This document shows positions 56,101-63,737 of a stretch of 64,000 nucleotides of DNA, piece after piece. Source of the stretch: Ypsolopha sequella (lineage: Eukaryota; Arthropoda; Insecta; Lepidoptera; Ypsolophidae). The stretch covers positions 23,202,069 to 23,266,068 of the forward strand of contig OW203993.1 in assembly GCA_934047225.1 (NCBI GenBank), in the 5' to 3' direction. The translations under genes were made by a program, and so were the position numbers. The notes beneath the pieces were generated by a model, which saw nothing but the letters and a program-made list of their open reading frames with translations, had not been told where the DNA came from and searched no databases. Positions within the stretch are counted from its first letter, which is position 1. Every line of letters starts with the position of its first letter.

Positions 56101-56430
56101 ATTATGAAACAAAGCGCAGAAATAATATGTGTATGTATTTATCCATAATAACATAAGAATACCCGGGATAGACCAGCTTATATGATTAGATAGAAGAAGC
56201 AAAAGAGGTGTGTCAAGATCGTAGCAGATAAGTATCTCTACTCTCTGCCTACCCCTGTAAGAGACAGACGTGAATATATGTGTGTATGTATTATCAATTG
56301 TAAGATACGTCTACCTAAAGATTACTTTATCTAGTTGGATCAAAGAAGTAGATAGATAAAAGTACCTACGAAAGATTTAATAAAAAAAAAATGTTACCTG
56401 CACTATTGCGATCAGTGCCGCTATGCGCAT
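31868..56430 (-). CDS. Giant ZP-domain transmembrane protein with ~121 C-x8-C repeat modules
   Basis: Minus-strand coding exons, 5' to 3': 56430-56398, 46885-46762, 46393-46234, 45851-45692, 45501-45328, 44839-44661, 42329-42194, 42115-33859 and 32106-31868. All phases agree, giving about 3,153 residues. Order: signal peptide (about 1-20, MRIAALIAIVQLSLAAAV); linker; ZP domain (about 70-325, from INVQCSGDF through the ZP-C 'GGVECWMDI' to YLTCNVE); about 121 modules of type CYPGSTDPRCPKP (about 346-3010) broken by 17 'TYLPP' spacers; basic RRRDVR (about 3085); transmembrane helix (about 3107-3130); 23-residue tail ending KQCPC. ZP proteins of this build polymerise in the apical extracellular matrix after cleavage near the membrane. 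Role in cuticle or luminal matrix is inferred from the family. Insect relatives include dusky, miniature, trynity and zye, but I could not settle orthology. Confidence 0.93.
32305..32480 (+). mobile_element. tRNA-derived SINE, copy 2
   Basis: TCTAGCGGTAGGACGCTGGT as A box and GAGTTCGAATC (32357) as B box, then CATTTGCTGAGGTGTAGTAA. Same design as 23932 but diverged. In the last ZP intron. Confidence 0.72.
32850..33250 (+). repeat. Dispersed repeat J, copy 1
   Basis: About 400 bp matching 50575-50985: GAGGATCATCTGAAAG, GCACTTTTGTTTCATTGAA, ACTGGTTACGGCGATTT, TCACTATTGTTGATCAAAA. In the last ZP intron. Confidence 0.8.
33251..33858. other. Last ZP intron, donor-side part
   Basis: AT-rich. The final 35 bp before the giant exon carry TACGAACCCTTTAGGTTCGG and TACCCTAAAAA, the end of a GGTTCC-type repeat that abuts the splice donor. 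Confidence 0.55.
33859..42115 (-). CDS. ZP gene coding exon 8: 8,257-bp exon of tandem C-x8-C modules
   Basis: One uninterrupted exon, acceptor 'TTATTTTTCAG', donor GTAAGT. It starts LCVNNCDSNCGK (last ZP cysteines), then gives about 121 modules of a 20-residue (60-bp) unit, consensus CYPGSTDPRCPKPTTPAPPN. Two cysteines are eight residues apart; Y/F, N/R and S/N/A vary. Every 4-12 modules a PTRPTTNAPTYLPP spacer interrupts; I count 17 TYLPP motifs. A module could close one small disulfide loop, and the Thr/Pro linkers look suited to O-glycosylation (inference). The exon ends in a module-free stretch, EYDDYTQSEV. No stop or frameshift occurs in over 8 kb, so selection maintains the frame. Long open frames in other phases are repeat-driven shadows. 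Confidence 0.95.
42194..42329 (-). CDS. ZP gene coding exon 7 (end of ZP-C)
   Basis: Begins with a KKKKLIDFW stretch read through six A residues after a T-rich acceptor. Ends FRFPETDQVYLTCNVE, the usual end of ZP-C. Donor GTGAGT. Confidence 0.92.
42330..43264. other. ZP intron, no recognised element
   Basis: Part of the 2.3-kb intron between coding exons 6 and 7. Nothing I can name. Confidence 0.45.
43265..43960. repeat. Dispersed repeat D, copy 2, split by an RTE-like fragment
   Basis: 43340-43375 and 43790-43960 match the repeat at 7930-8260 (TTTAATCGTTCATTATTTG; AAGTATCCACTTAAAT). The interruption is the RTE-like fragment. A TTAATGCTT direct repeat occurs at both junctions (43373-43381 and 43796-43804), a likely target duplication. 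Confidence 0.65.
43376..43795 (-). mobile_element. RTE-like retrotransposon 3' fragment
   Basis: On the minus strand: MWSLTKGLIRRFKVAQRAME, RNEDIRQRSKVTNIACRISK, LKWQWTGHICRR, then GRPPVRWTDDLKDVAGG and EAYVQQWT. This is the classic end of RTE-type polymerases. A shift near 43551 breaks the frame. The 3' tail is GGGCTGATGGATGGAAG. Confidence 0.85.
43961..44660. other. ZP intron, no recognised element
   Basis: Nothing supported. TAGATGGCGC occurs twice (44214, 44279). Confidence 0.4.
44661..44839 (-). CDS. ZP gene coding exon 6 (ZP-C)
   Basis: Reads IKIGEYLTILVYLKD and FDLKIHDCWAYD, then IQLTDKEGCP. This is the standard ZP-C sequence with its paired cysteines. Confidence 0.93.
45145..45282 (-). 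repeat. Dispersed repeat K, copy 1
   Basis: GTCCACATTTGTGCCCGAA to CACCTCTGACACCTTCGGGG. Inverted relative to copies at 56527-56715 and 61270-61600. Confidence 0.7.
45328..45501 (-). CDS. ZP gene coding exon 5 (ZP-C start)
   Basis: 58 codons, phase 0. Holds HTLKLKPFMVDMLDVV and GGVECWMDIQRG, the ECW core of ZP-C. Donor GTGAGT. Confidence 0.93.
45692..45851 (-). CDS. ZP gene coding exon 4 (ZP-N)
   Basis: Reads YVTLGGSQSRYSFRVPLNGC and NVLVFQADDF. 'F-x-V-P-L-N-G-C' is the usual second half of ZP-N. Its donor GTCTGT has an unusual +3 base but is GT. Confidence 0.93.
46234..46393 (-). CDS. ZP gene coding exon 3 (start of ZP-N)
   Basis: Reads SPLVPDINVQCSGDFIDVSV and EGIIYSKGHLNDPKC. First ZP-N cysteines and the 'GxIYxKGxxxDxxC' pattern of arthropod ZP domains. 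Donor GTGAGT. Confidence 0.93.
46762..46885 (-). CDS. ZP gene coding exon 2
   Basis: Acceptor 'TTTTTTCAG', donor GTATGT. Reads LSLAAAVPSDAFSGTLTAA onwards: the end of the signal peptide and an acidic linker before the ZP domain. Intron 1 is 9.5 kb. Confidence 0.87.
46886..47639. other. ZP intron 1, no clear element
   Basis: A T-rich LINE/SINE-like stretch at 47220-47290 (TTTTATTTAAGTTTATTGAA). No ends found. Confidence 0.4.
47640..48152. mobile_element. TACAGTGTGGAA-type element (~0.5 kb)
   Basis: ATACAGTGTGGAAAAAAAGA at the left and TTTCTTCCACATTATAC at the right are imperfect inverted ends. AT-rich and non-coding. TA at both ends. Confidence 0.55.
48153..49035. other. ZP intron 1 with a fragment of repeat D
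   Basis: 48385-48460 is an inverted copy of part of repeat D (TTTGATCTGCGGGACTTCTT). Otherwise unrecognised. Confidence 0.45.
49036..49176 (-). mobile_element. LINE 3'-end fragment, second copy
   Basis: Same 3' end as 8-150, with CACTTATTGCTAATAGCAAT and a TTTATTTATTT run, antisense to the plus strand. Confidence 0.65.
49177..50089. other. ZP intron 1, no recognised element
   Basis: Short (TG)n tracts near 49930-49985. No frame or repeat boundary supported. Confidence 0.4.
50090..50250 (+). mobile_element. Retroposon fragment with RTE-like 3' tail, copy 2
   Basis: CAGACTGGTGACGGGCAG to GACGAACTAGGCTGATGGAT, matching 3386-3560. Confidence 0.7.
50575..51200 (+). repeat. Dispersed repeat J, copy 2 plus a partial third
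   Basis: 50575-50985 matches 32850-33250. A second start (AAGTGGGAAGGCAAAGGG, 50993) follows at once and runs to GTCAGTTCGCGCTAATATGA, so the locus has a tandem partial copy. Confidence 0.75.
51499..52192. mobile_element. ~700-bp element with ~95-bp TIRs
   Basis: GTGGGTCTTACGA...AATGGACTACGGTCCATT at the left, inverse at 52093-52192. The middle is AT-rich with (GATA)n at about 51970. No transposase. Confidence 0.85.
52286..52454. mobile_element. Fold-back MITE (169 bp)
   Basis: GCTCTACCGCGTAATTCTCA then TTTGTATCAACATCAA pairs with its inverse at 52411-52450. Confidence 0.82.
52592..53299. mobile_element. hAT-like element with nested insertion
   Basis: CAGGAGTCTCCAAACTTTTT at the left, GTAGTTTGGAGTTCCCTG at the right, GC-rich GGGCCACAC and GCGGGCCGGTCTTGTCCGCG inside. 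Flanks GTGTAGAG / AGGTAGAG. A T-rich LINE-tail-like insert (TTTTATTTATTTATTTATTA) begins at 52714. Confidence 0.75.
53890..54063 (+). mobile_element. Helitron-like non-autonomous 3' end
   Basis: AACTACGCAACGGATTTTGA, AGAGTGATTCAAGAGAAAAG, then a GC-rich GCCGGGGCGGGTCGCTAGT ending at CTAGT. Known moth Helitron derivatives end with a hairpin and CTAGT. Family assignment is inference. Confidence 0.55.
54183..54448. mobile_element. 266-bp MITE, TACAGGGTG type, TA target
   Basis: TACAGGGTGTTTAGATGAAG and the inverse of TACTGGGTGTTAAGATGAAG form ~40-bp ends; TA on both sides. Confidence 0.85.
54751..54891. mobile_element. MITE family B, copy 2
   Basis: ATTTTTATAGAATTCGAAAA and its near-inverse at the right. 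The core CGACTGATGTCAGCCCCAAA is shared with 3984-4150 and 59095. Confidence 0.85.
55158..55372 (+). repeat. 30-bp minisatellite inside a 100-codon open frame
   Basis: Alternating 30-bp units (GATTGATAAGATTGTAAG and GATTGATAAAATTAAAAG, each with TTTTATTAAA) make 60-bp pairs. In the frame 55042-55344 they read VIDKIVSFIK / LIDKIKSFIK. The frame has no partner exon and lies in ZP intron 1; I do not call it a gene. Confidence 0.85.
55373..56397. other. ZP intron 1, donor-side part
   Basis: AT-rich with short CATTTAAGAGAAATATAG- and TAGGAGTAATTTTC-type repeats. No element recognised. Confidence 0.4.
56398..56430 (-). CDS. ZP gene coding exon 1 (start, signal peptide core)
   Basis: Codes MRIAALIAIVQ and joins in phase 0 to LSLAAAV in exon 2, giving a good signal peptide. 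The donor is GTAACA. The exon appears to start at 56450 after an acceptor-like 'GTTTCAG', so a non-coding first exon probably lies farther upstream. An ATG at 56444-56442 is out of frame and stops after seven codons, overlapping the chosen start. Confidence 0.8.
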
Positions 56431-56526
56431 GACGGCCGCTTCATGGGGCCCTGAAACGAACAAAACAATTTATTTAATAAAATACAAAATTAATCATAAT
56501 AATAAAATACATCGTCATAGCACGAA

Positions 56527-56830
56527 TCCCCGAGGGGTTGTCAGAGGTGTTTCTGATTGTGGACTGTAAAATGCAAGTCACAGGCCACACTCGTACACCC
56601 ACATTTCATCGATTCATTCCAGCTTGATGGGTCGTGAACCTTATAGCCGTACTTCAGGCACAAATTGCGCCAACGTCCCTTCCAAACCGCGCAGATGGAA
56701 CACAAATGTGCCCCTACGGGTAGGGATTGCAATCCTGGTGCTTTTTTACGATCCCGGTATTTCCGGGACGAAAATTACTAATCCCCCGGGATCCTGGTAT
56801 CAGCGGGATCCCGGTGTCATGTAACAAAAT
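56527..56830 (+). repeat. Dispersed repeat K, copy 2, with a CCCGG-rich end
   Basis: CCCCGAGGGGTTGTCAGAGG to CGTACTTCAGGCACAAATTG, matching copies 1 and 3. It is followed by GATCCCGGTATTTCCGGGAC repeats (56750-56815) of a separate, unplaced element. Lies just upstream of ZP coding exon 1. Confidence 0.65.
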
Positions 56831-57028
56831 CATATTAAAAGTATAGCTTATCTCATTAAATATAGAACGAAAGTAATTTGTGTTTTTATAACTAAATAAT
56901 TATGTATTTTAATGATAATAGTCCAAAGTTTATTTATTAGGTGATAATTTTTTTTTAAATGGTAATGCGTATGTCATAGAATGTCTATGCTGGTATCAGC
57001 TTATTTTAGAGTAGATTTTTTTTTGGAA

Positions 57029-57122
57029 TTTCAGGTTTGGCTCCATAGTAAAAGTTGTTTATATCATTGACTGAATAAGCTCTTCAAATGTGGTTACACC
57101 TTCCTGTTACATGTTGTATATT
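57029..57122. mobile_element. MITE family I, copy 2 (right end only)
   Basis: CATTGACTGAATAAGCTCTT then TGTGGTTACACCTTCCTGTT and GTTGTATA, matching the right arm of 30301-30565. Confidence 0.75.
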
Positions 57123-57718
57123 GCAGTTTTTTAATTAAGCTATAGACCAAAATTTATTAGGAGGTTCCTAATTTTAACGTAACCCTAGAATTCCCATTAA
57201 AAGGTAAGAGTTCTATCAATGCAATTGTTTTCATCACTATTACTTAACCTCAACTTGAAACTGTTATTCCTATTGATTCAGCGACGAATCGAAAGTTTTT
57301 GCAGATAACATCAATTTGCAACTTAATGTTACGCTACAGTGTCAAATGTGTACGTTAAAATGTTAATATTACGACACAACTTACAAGACTGATGCTAAGA
57401 GACCGAAATGTCAAATTTATTTTAGCACCTAGGTTTAGTGGTCTAAAATGACAGGTGAAATGATTTATTTGTATTTCTTAACAGTAGCGAAGGTTATATA
57501 TTAATTTTTATTACTATATTTACGCATACGCAATCCATAAGTAATGCTAAGTTTCTTGCCCTTCTTCCTAGCTAGGTTAATTGAATGGGCGGAGTTAGGC
57601 ATATATTTATAAATTTAATATATTTGTATCTATTTATTGAAATAAATATATATATATTGCTACATAGAGCTTTTCATGTATTTTATTTTTATAGAAGTAG
57701 AAAAAAAGCATATACCTA

Positions 57719-59031
57719 CATTCAGTCAAGAAAGTATCGGGAATGGCTGATTTGTCTATGGTTCCAAATTCAAATGTTGTTAATTTTTGTTGTTGTAAGA
57801 TTGGCACAATTGTTTTCCATTTTGGCGCGGAGTTTGAGTTGCATCTGTTATTTAGATTAAATACAGTGCTGTTTTTAGTCATATCATATCTTGTGTGTAT
57901 TGCGAATTTCATAATGGACAAAAACATTGAACAAAGAGTTTGTCTTGAATTTTGTATCGCCAATGGAATTTCGTGTTCGGAGTCACTGAAAATGTTACAA
58001 AAGGCTTACGGTGAATCGACTTTGTCAAAAACACGTGCTTATGAGTGGTATAAAGCGTTCAAAAGTGGGCGAGATGTGATGGAAGATTTGCCTCGCTCTG
58101 GTAGGCCATCAACGTCTGCAACTGAAGTTAATATCGCAAAAGTGAAGAAAATAGTGACTGAAAGTCCTCATTCAAGTTTGAGAGAGATAGCCGCCGAACT
58201 TTCTATGTCTCACGAGTCGATCCGTACCATTTTAAATAATCATTTGGGCATGAAACATGTTGCCGCTCGGCTAGTCCCAAAAGACCTCAATTTTCTCCAA
58301 AAACTCAATCGCATAAGAGTCGCTGAGGACATGCTAGAACGAGTCAATTCCGACCCAACATTCCTGAAACGTATTGTTACTGGTGACGAGACGTGGGTTT
58401 ACGAGTTTGACATGCAAACTAGTCAACAAGCTTCGGAGTGGCGCCTTCCAACTGAACCGAACCCGAAAAAACCACGCCAAAGTCGATCAAAAGTCAAAGT
58501 TATGTTGACTGTTTTCTTTGACTATCGCGGTATTGTGCACTCGGAATTCTTGCCGGAAGGTCAAACAGTAAATAAAGAATATTATTTGACCGTGATGCGG
58601 CGTTTAAGAGAACAAATTCGACGAAAAAGGCCGGATCTGTGGAAAGAAAATTCTTTTGCACCACGATAATGCGCCTTCGCACAAGGCCATCATTGTGAAC
58701 GAATTTTTGATCAAAAACTCAACAAATACCATCGAGCAACCACCTTATTCACCAGATATGACTCCAGCCGACTTCTTTCTTTTTCCTAAACTCAAATTAC
58801 CACTTCGTGGCACCCGTTTTCATTCGGTAGAAGACATAAAGAAGAATTCGCAGCAAGAACTGAATTTAATTCCGGAAGAAGCGTTTAAAAAATGTTTTGA
58901 TGATTGGGTTATTCGTTGGCGTAAGTGTATTGTTTCCGAAGGAGCATACTTTGAAGGTGATAAAATAAATTTTGAATGATAATTAACATTTTGTATATTA
59001 TTGATTTTTTCCCGTTACTTTCTTGACAGAG
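57719..59031 (+). mobile_element. mariner transposon (1,313 bp)
   Basis: Ends GTCAAGAAAGTATCGGGAA and its near-inverse TTCCCGTTACTTTCTTGAC-like sequence at 59009-59027. TA at 57717-57718 and 59032-59033. Length is standard for mariner. It carries one transposase gene with a frameshift, so the copy is inactive as it stands. Confidence 0.93.
57914..58978 (+). pseudogene. mariner transposase, frameshifted
   Basis: Reads MDKNIEQRVCLEFCIANGIS from 57914; the longer upstream frame is not needed. N-terminal HTH region includes RAYEWYKAFKSGRD, then LPRSGRPSTS (the AT-hook-like GRPR equivalent). First catalytic Asp is in VTGDETWVYEFD. The frame ends at 58669 (NSFAPR-stop). A few bases are lost near 58650 compared with the usual family sequence, and the rest continues in another frame from about 58656: LHHDNAPSH with the second Asp, YSPDMTPADFFLFPKLK with the third. 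The last two Asp are 34 residues apart, as in mariner D,D34D. It ends GDKINFE-stop at 58978. Confidence 0.93.
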
Positions 59032-59184
59032 TAGTAAAAAATATTTTAGAAATAGGTATAAATATACCGAATCAATAATAAATCAAATGAATTCGACTGA
59101 TGCCGCTGCCGACCCCAAAGTGGGTCGAAATATATTTCGAAAATATCTTTTAAGATGCTTTTTTTCTACTTCTATTTATTTATA

Positions 59185-60640
59185 TATCAACTTTGTTGTA
59201 TTTATTGCATTATATTTATAATACATAATAATTAAAATAATACCCTGATTGAATGACAGACTGACTGTTCTATCGACCCAGGAACATAAAATTTGTAATG
59301 TTTTTCCGTCAGCAGAAAAAAAAAAAAACCTAAAATCGTCATAAAATGAATTAAAAACAAGTGTTAAGTTACTGTGAAAATATTCCAATCACAGTTAGCT
59401 CCCAGTTGGATGCTAGTACATATTTTTGTTTTGGAAATTGCGTATTATGATGTTAGCATGTACGTCAGTCAATCATAAGCGCTACTGTCTGTACCTATAT
59501 AATCAGACCGCAAAGGACATCTCATTTTGAAAATTTTCAGGACTGGGAAATTCCGTATGACACGTTCAAATGGCGCACTTTTTTAAATGCATTGTAAAGT
59601 AAAGAAGAGTTACATCATATTTGACACACACTGACACCTCAAAGTATCAAATCTATATTTCACAATATGGCTGTCTGAATCAGCTTCTATAAAAGATGCT
59701 CATGTGATCTTCAACATTCTTAATTTATTTTCAAGGATCACCTTCGAACTCTGACACCTAATAAAGTTTATTGATAATAAAGAATCACGATTGATTTAAG
59801 TAGTTCCTTAAAACCTTATGTCGTCATACTTCCTTCCGTAAAACTTCCTAGCACGATTTCGTTAATCTTTGCCCTGTGTGCGTGTATGTGTGTGTGTGTG
59901 TATGACTGTAGTATAGGAAGCTAGGTGTAATAACGATTATTTATTGATTTCATTTATTTATTTATTGCTTTGCAATCGAAAGTATGTCAAAACTTGGTTA
60001 CATATTCGATATATTTGGTGTATAATTAAAAAGTAATTATTTAGACCCAAACTAAAACAAAAATTAATAATTCCGCCGAGGCATTCGATTATGTGATGGG
60101 CAGCCCAGTAAAGAAATCAAAAGTTTAGAAGATCAAAATTATTCGCAGCTTCATTTACGGGAAATGGGCCCGTAATGCGCGGAGAAATTAAGCCGTTAAT
60201 GTGTCGTTTAAAAAGGCTGAACATTAGCTGATTGTATTCACACACTGTTAGGCCTCTTATTTCCAACAATGTTTTTCATATTTTTTCTAGTTTCAAGCTT
60301 TTCAGCTGATTTTGCCATATCGACCACGTTACAACATATCAAAAAACTCGCCACCACCAACTCCACCGCGTCTTATGTAGCACTGATTGGGCTCTAGGAT
60401 GAAGAGCATTCGCCCAGAAGGTACCTGTTTACTCTTCTTTTAAACGAATCTAGGTTATGTGGGCATGTCTCCTAGAGAGGTAGATAGAGACTATAGACAC
60501 AGTAGAGAAAAGCAACAGTATTATGTTTTCATATAAAACAGCCGAAACGCGCGCTTCCAAATCACGGCATATCTCGGTAGTAGGGGTGCGCCGCAGTTAA
60601 GAATGTCCATGAGCCTAGACTTAGACCATGAACAACTCCA
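59185..60640. other. Intergenic, upstream of the ZP gene, no recognised element
   Basis: AT-rich with a (TG)n tract at 59878-59905. A non-coding first exon or promoter of the ZP gene could lie here, but I cannot identify one. Confidence 0.4.
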
Positions 60641-60649
60641 GACTTTCGA

Positions 60650-61085
60650 GGATTCGGACTCCCCTTGTATTGAAAAAAATATATTTGATTTATTGATCTT
60701 TTATCTTTGGATTCTACTTACAAACAATGTATTAAAATGAATACTTTTGTCAAAAAAATTGTTTTCCACCCTCTGTTTTTTGGTTTTCAAACGTTCGTTT
60801 CAAGAGCGCGGCCGCGCGCAGTTAAGAGATTAACTTGATATTTTTTTTATAAAATAGGTAAAGGAAATATTCTACTTAAATCTAATATTATTTTTCTCTA
60901 CAAAATAGCTAAAAACACACCAATCTGTTGTTTCGCTGCGTGATCATTAGTATTACGCGTTTAAGAAAAAGAAGTCAATGAGCCAAAATATAATCGCCTC
61001 TTTCAAAAGCATATGAGGTATTTGCCATTAGACTTATTATGCTGGACGGGACGGATAATAAAAAAGTTGCTAGGGTAGGCCAACG
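60650..61085 (+). repeat. Dispersed repeat G, copy 2
   Basis: Matches 18815-19242 in the same orientation, with a GCGGCCGCGCGCAGTTAAGA insert-like difference at about 60810. Confidence 0.75.
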
Positions 61086-61269
61086 CGGAGAATGTGAAAA
61101 GCCACCCGACTCCCGCGTATTTATGTGGGCAGCCCTAATGCATGCGTCTGTCTAACGTTGTTTCAAGGACCCTGCCCAGACGTAATACTGTTAATTTTCT
61201 GTACTGTGCTATAGATCTCCATTTGCTACGTTCCTGACAATCTTCTTTTGCTTATTCACATTACGTTAC

Positions 61270-61600
61270 GATAAGAATTTTCGGGGGTGTCAGGGGTGGT
61301 TCCGAGAATGGACTGTGATATTAATGCAAGTCATAATCTACACTCGTTTAACCTCGTTTCAGCGACGATTATAGCGTTCCAGCGTGATGGTTGGTGAATT
61401 CACCAACGTACAGATAGTCAAGAAAGTCGTGAAATAAATAGGGGCGCCACTTTCTTAGCCAAAACAGAATTAATATGGCAACATCTAAGATCTTTTGTGT
61501 AGGGAATTTAGGTGTTACCAGTAAAAACATTTTTAGTTCCATTTCATGACTTTTTTGACAAGCTGTACTTCGGGCACAAATATGTACCCACAGCTAAACT
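61270..61600 (+). repeat. Dispersed repeat K, copy 3, interrupted
   Basis: GGGGGTGTCAGGGGTGGTTC to CGTGATGGTTGGTGAA, then after the insert at 61417-61559, AAGCTGTACTTCGGGCACAA. Confidence 0.65.
61417..61559. mobile_element. 143-bp MITE with mariner-like ends
   Basis: GTCAAGAAAGTCGTGAAAT and ATTTCATGACTTTTTTGAC are inverted ends resembling the mariner TIR at 57722. No coding content. Inserted in repeat K. Confidence 0.75.
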
Positions 61601-62040
61601 TGCATACTGAAGCAGACAGACTGTACAAAAATGTACTCTTATGGGAGTCGAACCCGCGACTTCAGGACGACTGGAGAATTCGGACCACTGACCAAGGGCT
61701 ACAAAAAAAAATTACAATATTAAATTAACTTGCATATCTACAAAACTTCCTCGATCGCAACACTTAACCGGGTAGCAAAAAAGCTCCACATTTACCAATA
61801 AATATCGCTAACCGCTTAACTGGCAGCTCACGAGGTCTTTAATTGTCAGCCGCGGTTCGTGAGGTCAGCGCGGGTGAACCCGGGCGCGGTGCTAGTTTCC
61901 GCATCGGTTTCGACATGGTCTTGGGATCTTCGGGTAATTGTGTCTTGGGAAACGGGTAAAGATGGGGTGATGAGAAACTAGTTGGTCATATTTTACACTG
62001 ATTACATTATAAGTAGTAACCTGGTACAGTTTGATGATTG

Positions 62041-62463
62041 TTAAGGCGATATGCGAAAAAAATACGGGTGTTTCTTTTCTGTATATTTCATGAAATACAC
62101 GGAAAATTATAATCAGTTTCTGGTATATGCATTTTGACTATATAATCTAGGGTTTTGAAATTGGAAAACTTGTTTAGATAAACTTTCCTCGTTAGAAATA
62201 ATTGTTGAAATGAGGTATTCAAACACACTTTTTCTGCTCGTTTGACGAATAGGAATCATATACAGAACTCAAAAATATTTTATTAGGTGTGTTTCAACAA
62301 TATCTAGAGATTTGATATTTTAAATTTTGCTAGCTATTTTAGTTTTTTAATAAAAATATAAAACCAACTTTTTTCCCTTTTGCCCTGAATCCGCCCCTCT
62401 CGCACTGCGCTATTTTTCGCTTGGAGTGAAAGTGACAAAAATAAAATTCACATGGCCTCTTAA
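62041..62463 (+). mobile_element. TTAA-flanked element, copy 1
   Basis: TTAAGGCGATATGCGAAAAA to GGCCTCTTAA. Sub-terminal ends are imperfect inverted copies (GGCGATATGCGAA / TTC-ACATGGCC). Contains CCGCCCCTCTCGCACTGCGC. Non-coding. Confidence 0.8.
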
Positions 62464-62546
62464 ATAATGACGATAGCAAGTTTGATTAAAACAGACTAAT
62501 CTATTTACAGGTTGGAAAATAAAAGCAGCTGGTGGAGGAAGGTACC

Positions 62547-62970
62547 TTAAGGCGATATGCGAAAAAAATACGGATATTTCTTTTCTGTGTATTTCATGAA
62601 ATACACGGAAAATTTTAATAAATTTCTGGCATATGCATTTTGACTATATAATCTAAGGTTTTGAAATTGGAAAACATGTTTGGATAAATTTTCCTCGATA
62701 GAAATAATTATTTAAATGAGGTCTTCAAACACACTTTTTCTCCTCGTTTGACGAATAGGAATCATATACAGAACTCAAACATGTTTTATTAGGTGTGATT
62801 TAACAATATCTAGAGATTTGATATTTTAAATTTTGCTAGCTATTTTAGTTTTTTTAATAAAAATATAAAACCAACTTTTTTCCCTTTTACCCTGAATCCG
62901 CCCCTCTCGCACTGCGCGATTTTTCGCTTGGAGTGACAGTGACAAAAATAAAATTCGCATAGCCTCTTAA
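62547..62970 (+). mobile_element. TTAA-flanked element, copy 2
   Basis: About 93% like copy 1, same orientation, 83 bp after it, again bounded by TTAA. Confidence 0.8.
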
Positions 62971-63503
62971 GCTGTATAATCAACGGTGAAAAGCGGCTGT
63001 ACCAAGTGTGAACTGTGCTGACTTTAATTTCATACATTCATGGCTGCCATTATAAAGGTTCGGTAATGGAACAGTTAGGACTAATGATTCTATAAATTCC
63101 CATTTAAATTGTTTCCATTATATTTATACATTTTCACACAATAGCAGTACTTCTTATTTGATTGAAAGTGAAAAACAATTTTCCCAAGTTTTTCGTCCCG
63201 CGTATACAATGTCAAGAGACAGACATACAGGCATCAATTACTAATTAATCATTCGAATAATGGTTGGGTAAATTATGTCACATGTGGTATTGTATGAAGT
63301 TTTCTTCGTAATTAATTAAGCATAAATGCTAAGGAAGTTTTTATGGCGGCACTTGGCGTTGCGTATTCGCCTATTTGCTGTATTTGCCCGAATACAGCCA
63401 TGTGTGGAAGAGCTATTCTCAGTTATTGGGCTTCAAAGGATATTTCCGTTGACCATCCATGTGTAGAAGGCATGTTTGTGACATTGACGAATACAGAAAA
63501 TGG

Positions 63504-63737
63504 TGTCGATTCGGCGCAACACAACTTACAAAACTTAATTTTAGTGTTCTATCTATCATTTTCTTTCTGTATCGAAAAGACAAAGACGGGACGCTCAGTC
63601 AGTGACAAGACTAAACTTATTTTGAGCGTCCCGTCTTTGTCTTTTCGATACAGAAAGAAAATGATAGATAGAACACTAAAATTAAGCTTAGTCCTGTCCT
63701 GTCCATTAAGTCAAGTTGTGTTGCGCCGAATCGGTGT
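63504..63737. mobile_element. MITE family F, copy 2 (near-perfect hairpin)
   Basis: AGTGTTCTATCTATCATTTT, CTTTCTGTATCGAAAAGACA and AGACGGGACGCTCA are each followed by their inverse. Ends TGTCGATTCGGCGCAACACA and inverse. Loop at about 63598-63618. Confidence 0.88.

Larger units (their letters stand above)
57685..59180. mobile_element. MITE family B, copy 3, split by mariner
   Basis: Left arm ATTTTTATAGAAGTAGAAAA and right arm CTTTTTTTCTACTTCTATTT pair. The core CGACTGATGCCG...CCAAAGTGGGTCGAAAT lies at 59095-59135. A mariner sits between the left arm and core. Confidence 0.78.

Noticed and set aside
57743..57913. N-terminal extension of the mariner transposase (57 codons before 57914)
   Set aside because: Length and sequence do not match mariner proteins, which start at MDKN-like sequence; this is 5' UTR that happens to be open.
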